Shown here: piece by piece, positions 8,717 through 18,868 of the stretch
How the letters are laid out: each line of letters starts with the position of its first letter
Position numbering within the stretch: the first letter of the stretch is position 1
DNA from: Sphingomonas echinoides
GTDB lineage: Bacteria; Pseudomonadota; Alphaproteobacteria; Sphingomonadales; Sphingomonadaceae
Direction of reading: 5' to 3'
Assembly: GCF_029623395.1 (NCBI RefSeq)
Contig: NZ_JAPYKK010000007.1
Location: 62,001-126,000, forward strand
Length of the DNA stretch: 64,000 nt
Made by a program: the position numbers and the translations under genes
The notes under the pieces: model-generated
What the model was told of the DNA's origin: nothing
Seen by the model: only the letters and a program-made list of their open reading frames with translations
Databases searched by the model: none

Positions 8717-11214
8717 CAGAACTTGGCCGTGATCGTGCCGAACACCGTCCGCCCCGCCGCGATATTGGCGAAGTGTGACGCGTAGGTCTGTGTGAAATAG
8801 ACCTTGTCGGTCAAGTTCTGCGCGTTGACGCTCAGCTCCAGATTGGGCGTGACCGCGTAGCTGGCGCGCGCATCGAAGCGCCAGTAATCGGGAATGCCGC
8901 GCGACAGGATCGTGGTCGCAGGCGTGATCGTGACGACCCCGGCGGTCGTCTGCGTCGCGGTGCGATTGTCGGCATAGCCGCCATATTGCCGCCCCATGTA
9001 GATCGCGCTTCCACCGATCTGCAGGCCTTTCACCAGTTCGTAGTTGGTCGTCGCGGTAAAGCTATGTTGTGCAGTCTGCGGGACTTGCTTGCCGGTATTG
9101 ACCGAAGGAACGTACACCGTCTGCGCGGCGGCACGACCATTGGCAGCGGCGGTGAGCGCGCTGTTGCCGCCGTCGATGACCTTGGGGTCGAGATAGGTAT
9201 AGCCGCCGAACACGGTCCAGCCCGGCAAGATCGTCCCACTTGCCGTCAATTCGACGCCACGGATGCGCGTTTTACCGAGGAAACCGACCGTATTGGCGTC
9301 GATTTGCACCCGCGCGTTGCTGATATCGGTCTGGAATACCGCAAGTCCTAGCTGGAGCTGTTCGTGGAACAGGCTGCCCTTCGCGCCGACCTCGTAGGAC
9401 TTGGTCTTCTGCACCTTCAACGCATCGAGGATTACGAGATTGACCGGGGTCGCGGTGGTCGGGAGCGCATTGTCCTCGCGGCCCTCGCCGATCAGCGCGT
9501 TGGGCGGCGTCGCGGCGGTGGCGTAGCTTGCGTAGAGGCTGGTCTCGCTGGTCGGCTTGAACACCAGCCCCGCCTGCCAGTTGAACAGCTCGTCCTTGCG
9601 CGACAGCTTGGTCGCAGTGCCCCCCGCCGCGAACGGCAGCGTGACGCTGGACTTGAACCGGTCATAGCGCGCCCCGAGGTTGAGGATCAGCTGCGGGAGC
9701 AGCGTGATCGAGTCGAACCCGTACAGCCCGATCGTCGTCGCGTCGTTCTGCGTCTCGGTGTTGGAAGCCCCGCGCACGATCGGTGTCGCGACGCTGGAGG
9801 TGTCGCTGGTGTAATTGACCCACGGGTCGGATGGGTTGGGGTTGAACAGGCTCGCGCAATAATACCGTGCGATCGTCGCGGTGTTGCAGCGCGGGTTGAC
9901 GGTCGAGCCGTTCGCCGAGACGAGCGTTCCGCGTCGGGTTTTCTCCCACGCGACTTCCGCACCGACCGCGAAGCTGTGCTTGATCCCCCCGGTGTCGAAC
10001 GTTCCGCTGAGGTCGGTCTGGTCGATCAGGCTTTCGCTATACCCATAACGCGTATTGCCGCGCCGCCAGACATAGCCGCCGGTCAGCACGTCACCGCGCG
10101 TGCCCGCCGCGCCGGTGGTGGGGTTGGTCGCGGCAGTGCCGCGAACGTTGCCCTGGCTGTCGTCGGGGAGCGTGAAGATATAGGCCTGATCGCTGTGCGA
10201 ATAGCGTGCGGTGTTGCGCAACGTGATCCCGCCAAAGTCATGCTCGACCCGCAGCATTGCCTGATTGACGGTGGCGTCGCGGAAATCGCGATTTTCGAGA
10301 CCGTAGAACGCCGACCGCTTGACCGTCCCGGTCTGCCCCCCGCGCGTGGTGATCGTACCGAGCGCGGGCGTAGTGAAGACGTTCCCCGCCGGAAGCGCGC
10401 AATTCGTCGCGGAGCAGACATATTGGTAGGGAATGCCGCTGTCGGGCAGTTCGTGATTCTCGAGATAATAATAGCTTGCGGTCAGGCGGGTCGGCGTTCC
10501 CAGCCCCAGCGTGACGCTCGGCGCGAAGCCCCAGCGCTTGGCGTAGACCGAATCGCGCCCGGCGAACTTCTGGTCGTGCCACAATCCCTGGAGCCGGAAC
10601 GCGGCGGTATCGCTCAGCTTGATGTTGACGTCGCCGGTAACACGCTTGAAGTCGCCATTGCCGTAGCTCGCGCTCGCCGAGCCAAACGTGTCGAGCTGGG
10701 GCAGCCGCGACAGGATGTTGATCGATCCGCCCGCATTGCCGCGCCCACCAAGCGTCGAATCCGACCCGCGTACGATCTGGACGGATTCGATCGCGAACAC
10801 TTCGCGCGTCTGGGACGACAGATCGCGCACGCCGTCGACATAGACGCTGCCCTGGCTGTCGAACCCGCGGATGAACGGGCGGTCACCGATCGGGTTGCCG
10901 CCCTCCGCTGCGCCGAAGGTGATGCCGGGAACCGTGCGGAGTGCATCCTGCAGCGATGTCGATCCGGTCTGCTGGATCACCGATTTGTCGAGGACGACGA
11001 TCGACTTGGGCGTATCGACCAGCGGCGCGACCTGCTTGGGGTCGCGGCGTGGCTCGCGGTGGCCGTGGACGACGATGTCGAGCCGCTGGTCGGGATCTCC
11101 GTCGTTGGCGGGCGGCGGCGGGGGCGCGTCGTTGGCGAAGGCGGGCATGCTCGCGAACGCGCCCACGCAGGACAAAGCGAGGTAGGCAGGCTTATTGCTA
11201 GCGAGACGTGACAT
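8716..11214 (-). CDS. TonB-dependent siderophore receptor (catecholate type, Fiu-like)
   Basis: An 832-residue outer-membrane receptor. A signal peptide ends near ALSCVGAFASMPAFA (about residue 27). The plug domain follows, with DTPKSIVVLDKSVIQQTGS, the RTVPGITFGAAEGGNPIGDR motif and VQIVRGSDSTLGGRGNAGG, all typical of siderophore receptors. The remainder is the 22-strand barrel, closing with a C-terminal aromatic-rich strand (GRTVFGTITAKF). The start has a good ribosome-binding site (GGGGGAA). It is the first gene of the operon with Sel1, hydroxylase and PepSY proteins, and two Fur-like boxes lie just upstream. The operon partners argue for catecholate iron uptake; the exact ligand cannot be read from sequence. 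Confidence 0.92.
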   Translation of the reverse strand: MSRLASNKPAYLALSCVGAFASMPAFANDAPPPPPANDGDPDQRLDIVVHGHREPRRDPKQVAPLVDTPKSIVVLDKSVIQQTGSTSLQDALRTVPGITFGAAEGGNPIGDRPFIRGFDSQGSVYVDGVRDLSSQTREVFAIESVQIVRGSDSTLGGRGNAGGSINILSRLPQLDTFGSASASYGNGDFKRVTGDVNIKLSDTAAFRLQGLWHDQKFAGRDSVYAKRWGFAPSVTLGLGTPTRLTASYYYLENHELPDSGIPYQYVCSATNCALPAGNVFTTPALGTITTRGGQTGTVKRSAFYGLENRDFRDATVNQAMLRVEHDFGGITLRNTARYSHSDQAYIFTLPDDSQGNVRGTAATNPTTGAAGTRGDVLTGGYVWRRGNTRYGYSESLIDQTDLSGTFDTGGIKHSFAVGAEVAWEKTRRGTLVSANGSTVNPRCNTATIARYYCASLFNPNPSDPWVNYTSDTSSVATPIVRGASNTETQNDATTIGLYGFDSITLLPQLILNLGARYDRFKSSVTLPFAAGGTATKLSRKDELFNWQAGLVFKPTSETSLYASYATAATPPNALIGEGREDNALPTTATPVNLVILDALKVQKTKSYEVGAKGSLFHEQLQLGLAVFQTDISNARVQIDANTVGFLGKTRIRGVELTASGTILPGWTVFGGYTYLDPKVIDGGNSALTAAANGRAAAQTVYVPSVNTGKQVPQTAQHSFTATTNYELVKGLQIGGSAIYMGRQYGGYADNRTATQTTAGVVTITPATTILSRGIPDYWRFDARASYAVTPNLELSVNAQNLTDKVYFTQTYASHFANIAAGRTVFGTITAKF

Positions 11215-11243
11215 GAATTTCCCCCATTCGTTAGAACGGAGCT

Positions 11244-11289
11244 ATTGCGAGTCAGTCGCACTGTCAACGCTATTGCGAATTAGTCTCAT
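11244..11289 (-). promoter_or_regulatory. Two Fur-like operator boxes upstream of the siderophore receptor operon
   Basis: Two tandem elements lie 30-75 nt upstream of the receptor start. The first, 11244-11262, contains the perfect inverted repeat TGCGA-gtcag-TCGCA. The second, 11272-11289, is a related half-degenerate copy (ATTGCGAATTAGTCTCAT). They resemble the TGC-rich palindromes bound by Fur-family regulators in alphaproteobacteria. Their position before an iron-uptake operon supports iron repression. No regulator gene is nearby. Confidence 0.6.
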
Positions 11290-11390
11290 CTGCTCGCGCG
11301 TCGGCATTTGCTTTACGGAGGGGGCCGCCAACGAATACAAACGCTTACAAACTACCAATGTCGTAATTCCGTGCGCACCCTACCACCGCC

Positions 11391-11479
11391 GTCACCCTGA
11401 ACTCGTTTCAGGGTCCACCGTGCCGCAAGTCTGGTCCGCGCCTGCTGCGCGGGGGATGCTAAAACAAGTTCAGCATGAC
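11391..11479. repeat. Long imperfect inverted repeat (CCCTGAACTCGTTTCAGGG type)
   Basis: Two 26-nt arms, GTCACCCTGAACTCG... at 11391-11416 and its near reverse complement at 11454-11479, are separated by about 37 nt. Each arm is itself partly palindromic (CCCTGAA..TTTCAGGG). I associate this element with intergenic REP-like repeats of sphingomonads. It lies between the divergent upstream region of the siderophore operon and the 3' end of the RHH gene, and could terminate the cobT transcript. Together with the Fur-like boxes it accounts for the 311-nt gap 11215-11525, in which I see no gene. Confidence 0.7.
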
Positions 11480-11525
11480 GCCGGTGTGGGGCGGGGCCGC
11501 CCTGCTCCGCCTCAGCCACTCGACC

Positions 11526-11780
11526 TCAACCGCGCTGCGAAACAACCCAGCTCCGCAGTGCGCTTGCCAGGTTCGGCGGGTCCTCCGCGGTGATCCGGAG
11601 CGCGTCCACCTGCGCGATCAAGGCGTTGAGCGGCAACCCGCGAACGCGGGCGGCGTCATCCAGCGCGCGCCAGAAGATGGGTTCGAGACTGATCGACGTG
11701 GGGTGGCCGGCGATCGTCACCGACCGTTTAACGGGCCCGATGAACCCGCCCGGCGGCGCGACGATCCCGGGCACGGTCAC
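11526..11780 (-). CDS. Ribbon-helix-helix domain protein (RHH_4 type)
   Basis: An 84-residue protein. It carries the RHH_4 pattern: a beta-strand [19 protein letters not shown], then helices [19 protein letters not shown] and [11 protein letters not shown]. Proteins of this family are presumed DNA-binding regulators with an RHH fold, mostly uncharacterised. Its start overlaps the cobT stop by 4 nt (ATGA), so the two are co-transcribed and probably translationally coupled. A link to cobalamin synthesis is only positional. Confidence 0.8.
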   Translation of the reverse strand: MTVPGIVAPPGGFIGPVKRSVTIAGHPTSISLEPIFWRALDDAARVRGLPLNALIAQVDALRITAEDPPNLASALRSWVVSQRG

Positions 11781-13609
11781 GGCGTGTCGAACAACGCCGC
11801 GAGCTGTTCGATCAGCGTCCCGCCAAGCTGTTCCGCATCCATGATCGTCACCGCGCGCGCATAATAGCGCGTCACGTCATGTCCGATCCCGATCGCCGCC
11901 AGCTCGACCGGGGACTTCGCCTCGATCCAGCCGATCACCTGCCGCAAATGGCGTTCGAGATAGCTCCCCGAATTGACCGAGAGCGTCGAATCGTCGACCG
12001 GCGCGCCGTCCGAGATGACCATCAGGATCTTGCGCTCCTCGGGCCGCGCGATCAGCCGCGAATGCGCCCACAGCAGCGCCTCGCCGTCGATATTCTCCTT
12101 GAGCAGCCCCTCACGCATCATCAGCCCGAGCGAATTGCGCGCGCGGCGCCACGGCTCGTCCGCCTTCTTGTAGACGATGTGGCGGACGTCGTTGAGCCGG
12201 CCGGGCTGGGGCGGACGCCCCGCCGCCAACCATGTCTCGCGCGATTGCCCGCCCTTCCAGGCACGCGTGGTGAAGCCGAGGATCTCGGTCTTGACCCCGC
12301 AGCGTTCGAGCGTGCGCGCGAGGATATCCGCGCTAATCGCCGCGATCGAGATCGGACGACCGCGCATCGAGCCTGAATTGTCGATCAGCAGCGTCACCAC
12401 TGTGTCGCGGAAATCGGTCTCGCGCTCGATCTTGTAGCTGAGCGACAGCGTCGGGTTGACGACGATCCGCGCGAGCCGCGCCGCGTCGAGGATGCCTTCC
12501 TCCTGATCGAAATCCCAGCTGCGGTTCTGTTGCGCCATCAACCGCCGCTGGAGCCGGTTGGCGAGCTTGGTCACCGCGCCCTGCAGATGGACGAGCTGTT
12601 GGTCGAGGTACGAGCGCAACCGCACGAGTTCGTCCGCGTCGCACAGGTCGGTCGCGGCGATCACTTCGTCATAGGCGTTGGTCCACGCCTTATATTCGAA
12701 CTGCGGGGAGAAATCGGCAGGCGGGCGATTGGGGCGGACCGGGAGCATGCCCTCCTCACCGTCGTCGCCAGGCTCGCCGTCCATGTCGTCGAGCGAATCG
12801 TCGCCCTGTTCCTGCCCCTCGCCGTCCTCGGACTCGGAATCCTGCTCGGACCCGCGCGCCTCGATCTCGCCCTGGCCCTCGTCGCCCTGATCGTCGCCGT
12901 CCTCGCTCTCGTTTTCCTCCTGCTGTTCCTCGGTGCCTTCGTCCTCGTTCCCGCCCTCGTCCGAATCCTCGGGGGTCATGTCACCCTCGACCAGCTCGAG
13001 GTCCTCGAGCAGCCGCGTAATCAGCCCGGCAAAGGCGCGCTGATCGTCGATCGCCAGCGCCATCGCATCGAGATCGCCACCGGCCTTCTGCTCGATCCAC
13101 TCGCGTACGAGATCGAGCCCCTGCAGCGTCGCGGCGGGCGGGGCGACCCCGGTCAGCCGTTCGCGTACCAGCAACCCGAGCGCGGTCGACAGCGGAACTT
13201 CGTCACGCGTGCGGGCGCGCGTGATCGGGTCGGCACGCAGCCGGGCTTCCATCGCGGTGTCGAGATTGGCGGTAATGCCGGCATAGCCACGACTCCCGAG
13301 CGCCTCGACCCGCGCATTCTCGGCAGAATCAAATACCGCGCGCGCGACCGCCTCGCCTGGGGCGTGGCGATTGTGGATCGCGGCATTGTGGTGCCGCAGC
13401 CGCAGCGCAAATCCGTCGGCGAAACCGCGCGCCTCGGCGACCTGTTCGGGCGGGAGCGTGCGCGCGGGCATCGGCACCTTGATGTGCTTGCCCGATTGCG
13501 TCGGGGCGTCCGCGGTATAGGCCAGCTCGATCTCGGGTTCGTCCGCCAGCGCGCGCGCGGTTCCGCCAAGCACGGCCTTGAAACGATCGAGAGGGGTATC
13601 AGTGGCCAC
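11777..13609 (-). CDS. cobT: Cobaltochelatase subunit CobT
   Basis: A 610-residue subunit of the aerobic cobaltochelatase CobNST, which inserts cobalt into hydrogenobyrinic acid a,c-diamide during cobalamin synthesis. CobT forms an AAA-type chaperone ring with CobS. The N-terminal domain (about residues 1-200) is followed by a very acidic low-complexity linker (about 205-290, rich in E, D, G and Q), then a C-terminal von Willebrand A domain with the MIDAS motif [11 protein letters not shown]. The start is GTG at 13609, with GGAG seven bases upstream. CobS and CobN are not in this window. CobT overlaps the downstream RHH gene. Confidence 0.93.
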   Translation of the reverse strand: MATDTPLDRFKAVLGGTARALADEPEIELAYTADAPTQSGKHIKVPMPARTLPPEQVAEARGFADGFALRLRHHNAAIHNRHAPGEAVARAVFDSAENARVEALGSRGYAGITANLDTAMEARLRADPITRARTRDEVPLSTALGLLVRERLTGVAPPAATLQGLDLVREWIEQKAGGDLDAMALAIDDQRAFAGLITRLLEDLELVEGDMTPEDSDEGGNEDEGTEEQQEENESEDGDDQGDEGQGEIEARGSEQDSESEDGEGQEQGDDSLDDMDGEPGDDGEEGMLPVRPNRPPADFSPQFEYKAWTNAYDEVIAATDLCDADELVRLRSYLDQQLVHLQGAVTKLANRLQRRLMAQQNRSWDFDQEEGILDAARLARIVVNPTLSLSYKIERETDFRDTVVTLLIDNSGSMRGRPISIAAISADILARTLERCGVKTEILGFTTRAWKGGQSRETWLAAGRPPQPGRLNDVRHIVYKKADEPWRRARNSLGLMMREGLLKENIDGEALLWAHSRLIARPEERKILMVISDGAPVDDSTLSVNSGSYLERHLRQVIGWIEAKSPVELAAIGIGHDVTRYYARAVTIMDAEQLGGTLIEQLAALFDTP

Positions 13610-13787
13610 GGTTCAACTCCGGCACGGCAATGTGCCCAGGTGCGAGATCGGGATTCGGGTGGATCGTCGCAACCGGGGCGGTGGGATTGTGGGTCAGCTT
13701 CCCAGCAACAACGCTGCCGGAAAGGTTCGAGCGGAAAGGCATGCCGAAATTGCTAACAGAATGCACGACAGAAGACGCGGACCTTGG

Positions 13788-14000
13788 TCAGCCTTCGATG
13801 CGCGGCGGTCCTCCGCCGCGACCCGCCATTTCGACCATGGTTTCGATACCAACCAGTCGCTTGTCGATATCGATCACGTTGTGCGTCAGCGAGGCGATGT
13901 CGCCACGCAGCGCGGCCATCTCCTTGTTGATCCGTTCGAGCGTTTCCCGGAACAGCAGAACATTCTTGACGACGCTCATCGCCTTCTCGGTGGCGGTCAC
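13788..14000 (-). CDS. Small coiled-coil hypothetical protein
   Basis: A 70-residue protein with a GTG start whose first bases overlap the stop of the upstream RHH gene (GTGA). Most of the sequence (ETLERINKEMAALRGDIASL through VIDIDKRLVGIETMVEMA) is heptad-like and predicted to form a coiled coil; the tail is glycine/proline-rich. No family is recognised. The overlap with the RHH gene suggests a two-gene unit in which the products could interact. Confidence 0.65.
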   Translation of the reverse strand: MTATEKAMSVVKNVLLFRETLERINKEMAALRGDIASLTHNVIDIDKRLVGIETMVEMAGRGGGPPRIEG

Positions 14001-14284
14001 TGCGGCTTGTTCGAAAAATACGCGCTTGCCTCGTGCAGCGCCGCGCGCGACCCGGCGATCGACTGTTCGATCGACTCGAACGCTGCCTGCATCTGCGGTA
14101 GCGCAGCTTCGAGCTCCTGTATCAGCGCCGTGAGTTCGCTGTCCTCCGTCTGCTCCTCTACCATGTAGCGGATCGACGCCTCGCGCAGGACATTACCGAC
14201 CGAGCGACCATGTCGCGCTGCATATGCGTCGAGTTTCGCCTTCTGCTCTGGCGTAGTCAGGAAAGTCACCCGTTCGGTCTGCAT
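13997..14284 (-). CDS. Small RHH-like DNA-binding protein
   Basis: A 95-residue protein. The N-terminus (ERVTFLTTPEQKAKLDAYAA, then RHGRSVGNVLREASIRYM) fits a ribbon-helix-helix domain, with a strand of alternating polar residues and two helices. The C-terminal half, from about residue 45, is helical and rich in Glu, Ala and Gln, probably a coiled coil. It resembles CopG/MetJ-type autoregulators that often partner with a second small protein. It is the first gene of a pair with the 70-residue protein. Function unknown. Confidence 0.7.
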   Translation of the reverse strand: MQTERVTFLTTPEQKAKLDAYAARHGRSVGNVLREASIRYMVEEQTEDSELTALIQELEAALPQMQAAFESIEQSIAGSRAALHEASAYFSNKPQ

Positions 14285-14351
14285 CCCGGCGCTCCTCTTT
14301 CCGCAATTATGCGGTTTTCGCCGCGCTACGGCAATACGCGCCGGGAGGGAC

Positions 14352-15878
<1,527 letters not shown>

Positions 15879-16036
15879 GGCAACTCCTAAGGATCGGCTT
15901 GAACACCCGGTTGCGGGTTCTTTTCGCGTTTTCAGGGCAGAACGCAACACCGTGCCATTCACGCCAGCGATGCCCGATGCCGATTGCGACCGCCAGCGAC
16001 AGCGCTATACTCGGGCAATACACAGAGAGGAAATCG

Positions 16037-18091
16037 ATGCGTACCATGCTCTTGCTTCGTCTATCGACCGCCGTCGCGCTGGGGGCGTTGACGTCCCCCG
16101 GCCTCGCGAAGACCGACCCGGTGCCCGCCGCAACCGGCGCCCGTTATGGCACCTTCGGGATCGACCTCACGACGCAGGAAAAGGCGGTAAAGCCCGGCGA
16201 CGATTTCTGGACCTTCGCCAACGGCGGCTGGGACAAGCGCACGCAGATCGCGCCAGATCGCACGTCCGCCGGCTACGGCGTGGTGTTGACCGACGAGGCC
16301 GAAACCAACGTCCGCAAGATCCTGGACGATGCCGCGGCCAACCCCGCCGCAGTCGGCGCGGGCGCGAAGCAATTCGGTGATCTCTACGCGAGCTTCATGG
16401 ACGAGTCCGCGATCGACAAGGCGGGGGCGGCACCGCTCGCGCAGTATTTCGCGAAGATCGACGCGGCAAACGACCGCGCCAAGCTGCAAATGCTGTTCGC
16501 GACGCCGGGCTACGCAAGCCCGGTCGAGATCGGCCAGCTCCCCGATCCGAGCGATCCGACACGCTATACGGTCGGCACCGGCCAGGGGTCGCTCGGCATG
16601 GGCGGGCGCGATTACTATCTGGAGGCTGGGCCGAAGTACGACGCATACCGCACCGCCTACCGCGCCTATGTCGCGCAGATGCTGACACTGGCGGGGCTTC
16701 CTGACGCGGGCGCCCGCGCGGACCGGATCGTCGCGCTCGAAACCGCGATGGCGAAGGTGCAATGGTCGCCGGTCCAGTCGCGCGACCTGATGGCGATGCT
16801 CAAACCGATGACCGCGGCGCAGCGGACTGCGCTCGCGCCCGAGTTCGACTGGCCGTTGCTGCTCCAGACCTCGGGCTATGGCAATTTCCCGGTGGTGATC
16901 ATGAGCAACTCGACCGCGCTGACCGGGCTCGGCAAGATCTTCGCCGAGACCCCGGTATCGACTTGGCAGGACTGGATGAAGTTCCGCTTCGCCACGGCGG
17001 CCGCGCCGATGCTGCCCAAGACGTTCGACGATGCGACCTTCGCCTTCTACGGCAAGACGCTCAACGACCAGCCGTCGCAACGCGCGCGGTGGAAGCGCGG
17101 GATCGCGATGGTCAACGGGACGATGGGCGAAGCGATCGGCGAAATCTACGTCAAGCGCCACTATCCGCCCGAGAGCGAAGCCAAGATGGGCGAGTTGATC
17201 AGCAATCTGCGCGCGGCGTACAAGGACCGGATCACCGCCAACGGCTGGATGGACGCGAAGACCAAGACCGCGGCGCTCGCCAAGCTCGCCGCGTTCGACC
17301 CGCGCGTCGGGCATCCGGTCAAGTATATCGACTATGCGTCGCTCCAGATGGTGCGGGGCGACCCGCTCGGCAATGCGATCCGCGCGGGCGAGTTCCAGCA
17401 TCAGCTTGATCTCTCGCGGCTGAAGGCCCCGGTCGACCGGACCTTGTGGGAAATGACCCCGCAGACGGTGAACGCGTATTACAACCCGCTGGCGAACCAG
17501 ATCACCTTCCCCGCTGCGATCCTGCAAGCGCCGTATTTCGACCCCAAGGCGGATGCCGCGGTCAATTACGGGGCGATCGGTGCGATCATCGGGCATGAGA
17601 TGGGGCATGGCTTCGACGATCAGGGGAGCCTGTTCGGGCCGACCGGCAAGGTCGAGAACTGGTGGACGCCCGAAGCGCACACCGCGTTCAAGGCGCGCAC
17701 CGCGGCGCTGAGCAAGCAATATGATGCGTATGAGCCGATCCCCGGCGTACACGTGAAGGGTGCGCTGACGCTCGGCGAGAATATCGGCGATCTCGGCGGG
17801 GTGGAGACGGCGTATGCCGCCTATCAGAAGTATCAGGCGAGCCACGGCAAAGCCCCGGTGATCGACGGGCTGACCGGCGACCAGCGCTTCTTCCTGTCCT
17901 ACGCGCAGGCGTGGCAAGCCAAGGTGCGCGAGGGCGCGGCGCGGTCGCGGTTGCTGACCGACCCGCATTCGCCGCCTTATTACCGGGTCAACGGCATCGT
18001 CCGGAACGTCGATGCCTGGTATGCGGCGTTCGGCGTCAAGCCGGGGGACAAGCTGTATCTCGCGCCCGCCGAGCGCGTGCATATCTGGTAG
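16037..18091 (+). CDS. M13-family zinc metallopeptidase (neprilysin-like), exported
   Basis: A 684-residue peptidase of the neprilysin/PepO family. A signal peptide occupies about residues 1-23 (LLLRLSTAVALGALTSPGLA). The M13 N-terminal domain starts at DDFWTFANGGW. The catalytic region has NAYYNPLANQITFPAAILQ, the zinc motif HEMGHGFDD (HExxH) and the third ligand in LTLGENIGDLGG. It ends with the family's conserved ARVH-type tail as ERVHIW. The ATG at 16037 is preceded by GAGAGGA. Located in the periplasm or anchored to the envelope, it presumably degrades oligopeptides. It stands alone, divergent from pccB. Confidence 0.93.
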   Translation: MRTMLLLRLSTAVALGALTSPGLAKTDPVPAATGARYGTFGIDLTTQEKAVKPGDDFWTFANGGWDKRTQIAPDRTSAGYGVVLTDEAETNVRKILDDAAANPAAVGAGAKQFGDLYASFMDESAIDKAGAAPLAQYFAKIDAANDRAKLQMLFATPGYASPVEIGQLPDPSDPTRYTVGTGQGSLGMGGRDYYLEAGPKYDAYRTAYRAYVAQMLTLAGLPDAGARADRIVALETAMAKVQWSPVQSRDLMAMLKPMTAAQRTALAPEFDWPLLLQTSGYGNFPVVIMSNSTALTGLGKIFAETPVSTWQDWMKFRFATAAAPMLPKTFDDATFAFYGKTLNDQPSQRARWKRGIAMVNGTMGEAIGEIYVKRHYPPESEAKMGELISNLRAAYKDRITANGWMDAKTKTAALAKLAAFDPRVGHPVKYIDYASLQMVRGDPLGNAIRAGEFQHQLDLSRLKAPVDRTLWEMTPQTVNAYYNPLANQITFPAAILQAPYFDPKADAAVNYGAIGAIIGHEMGHGFDDQGSLFGPTGKVENWWTPEAHTAFKARTAALSKQYDAYEPIPGVHVKGALTLGENIGDLGGVETAYAAYQKYQASHGKAPVIDGLTGDQRFFLSYAQAWQAKVREGAARSRLLTDPHSPPYYRVNGIVRNVDAWYAAFGVKPGDKLYLAPAERVHIW

Positions 18092-18142
18092 GCGGGAGGG
18101 GATGGGCTGGACAGGTTTGCGGCCAAGTCGTACGTTCAGCCC

Positions 18143-18391
18143 ATGGCCCAGATGATGATTTCCATGCCGGACGACCTAGAACAATGGGTCGAGCAGCGGG
18201 TCGTTGATGGGAGCTTCAGCGGACCGGGGGATTACCTGCTTTCGTTGATGGCACGGGACCGCGCGGCTGCCGACGAGCTGGCATGGTTGCAAAGTGAAAT
18301 CGACAAGGGTTTTGCATCCGGGATCGACCCACGGCCTGCCGAAAAGATTTTCGCCGACATCAGGGCAAAGCACCTTTCGCTCCATGCATGA
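18143..18391 (+). CDS. parD: ParD-like type II antitoxin
   Basis: An 82-residue protein matching the ParD/CopG antitoxin family: an N-terminal RHH domain (MMISMPDDLEQWVEQRVVDG, then SFSGPGDYLLSLMARDR) that would bind its own promoter, and a C-terminal helical tail (IDKGFASGIDP) that would wrap the toxin. It overlaps the following toxin start by 8 nt, the usual parDE arrangement. The toxin frame is broken, so this antitoxin is now orphaned unless it binds another ParE in the genome. Confidence 0.85.
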   Translation: MAQMMISMPDDLEQWVEQRVVDGSFSGPGDYLLSLMARDRAAADELAWLQSEIDKGFASGIDPRPAEKIFADIRAKHLSLHA

Positions 18392-18663
18392 CCTCGAGAT
18401 CGCCGCCGAAGCGTCGCGCGGTCTTGAGGACATTGTGCAGTTCAGCATCGCGGTTCGGCAACGAAACGGCAGCGCGCTAATTCGACATGCTGGAACACGC
18501 CATGATGCAGTTGCGGCCGTACCCGCGCTCCGGCCCGATCGTGGCAGGGATCACGCCGAACATGCGCTGTCTTCGCGCGGGCAGCCACCGCATCTTCTGC
18601 ACGTGTGACGACGCCATGGTGACGATCCGTCGCGTATTGCCTCAGGCAATGCGCCCTGACTAG
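18384..18663 (+). pseudogene. parE: Decayed ParE toxin (frameshift plus internal stop)
   Basis: The first frame gives MHDLEIAAEASRGLEDIVQF then SIA up to about 18452. The ParE sequence then continues one frame over from 18454 (FGNETAAR), meets a TAA at 18478-18480, and resumes as FDMLEHAMMQLRPYPRSGPI through CLRAGSHRIFCTCDD and TIRRVLPQAMRPD to a TAG at 18661-18663. A 2-nt deletion near 18453 and one Tyr-to-stop change explain everything; repaired, it would be 93 residues, the normal ParE length. Two independent lesions make a sequencing error unlikely. ParE toxins inhibit DNA gyrase. It follows ParD with an 8-nt overlap. Confidence 0.85.
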
Positions 18664-18719
18664 CGATTGGGCGGCGCCTAGTTCGCAGCGATAGGGCTTT
18701 GTCGGATCGCTTGCCCCCC

Positions 18720-18806
18720 CGTTCGGGCTGAGCGAAGTCGAAGCCCCTTTCGCACCATTGGTCATGGTGTCCTTGTTGGGCCCTTCGACTGCGCTCAGGG
18801 TGAACG
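18720..18806. repeat. Palindromic repeat, CGTTCGGGCTGAGCG/CGCTCAGGGTGAACG type
   Basis: Arms at 18720-18747 and 18778-18806 are near reverse complements built on CGTTCG..CTGAGCGAAGTCGAAG. They lie between the parE remnant and the 3' end of gor. They belong to the same family as the elements at 20281, 23883, 52618, 58758 and 61005. Confidence 0.8.
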
Positions 18807-18868
18807 GGAAGGATGCGGTGTCAGACGAACAGCTGTGGGCCCATCACCAGGACGCCCGTCAGATCGCC

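Noticed and set aside
9364-11211. A 615-codon plus-strand open frame opposite the siderophore receptor
   Set aside because: Arg/Asp-rich antisense shadow typical of high-GC DNA; the minus strand encodes an unmistakable TonB receptor.
12700-12960. Low-complexity stretch opposite cobT that could pass for a hydrophobic plus-strand protein
   Set aside because: It is simply the reverse complement of the acidic CobT linker (GAG/GAC runs).
16061-18082. A 673-codon minus-strand open frame opposite the M13 peptidase
   Set aside because: Antisense shadow; the plus strand carries HEMGH and the other M13 motifs.
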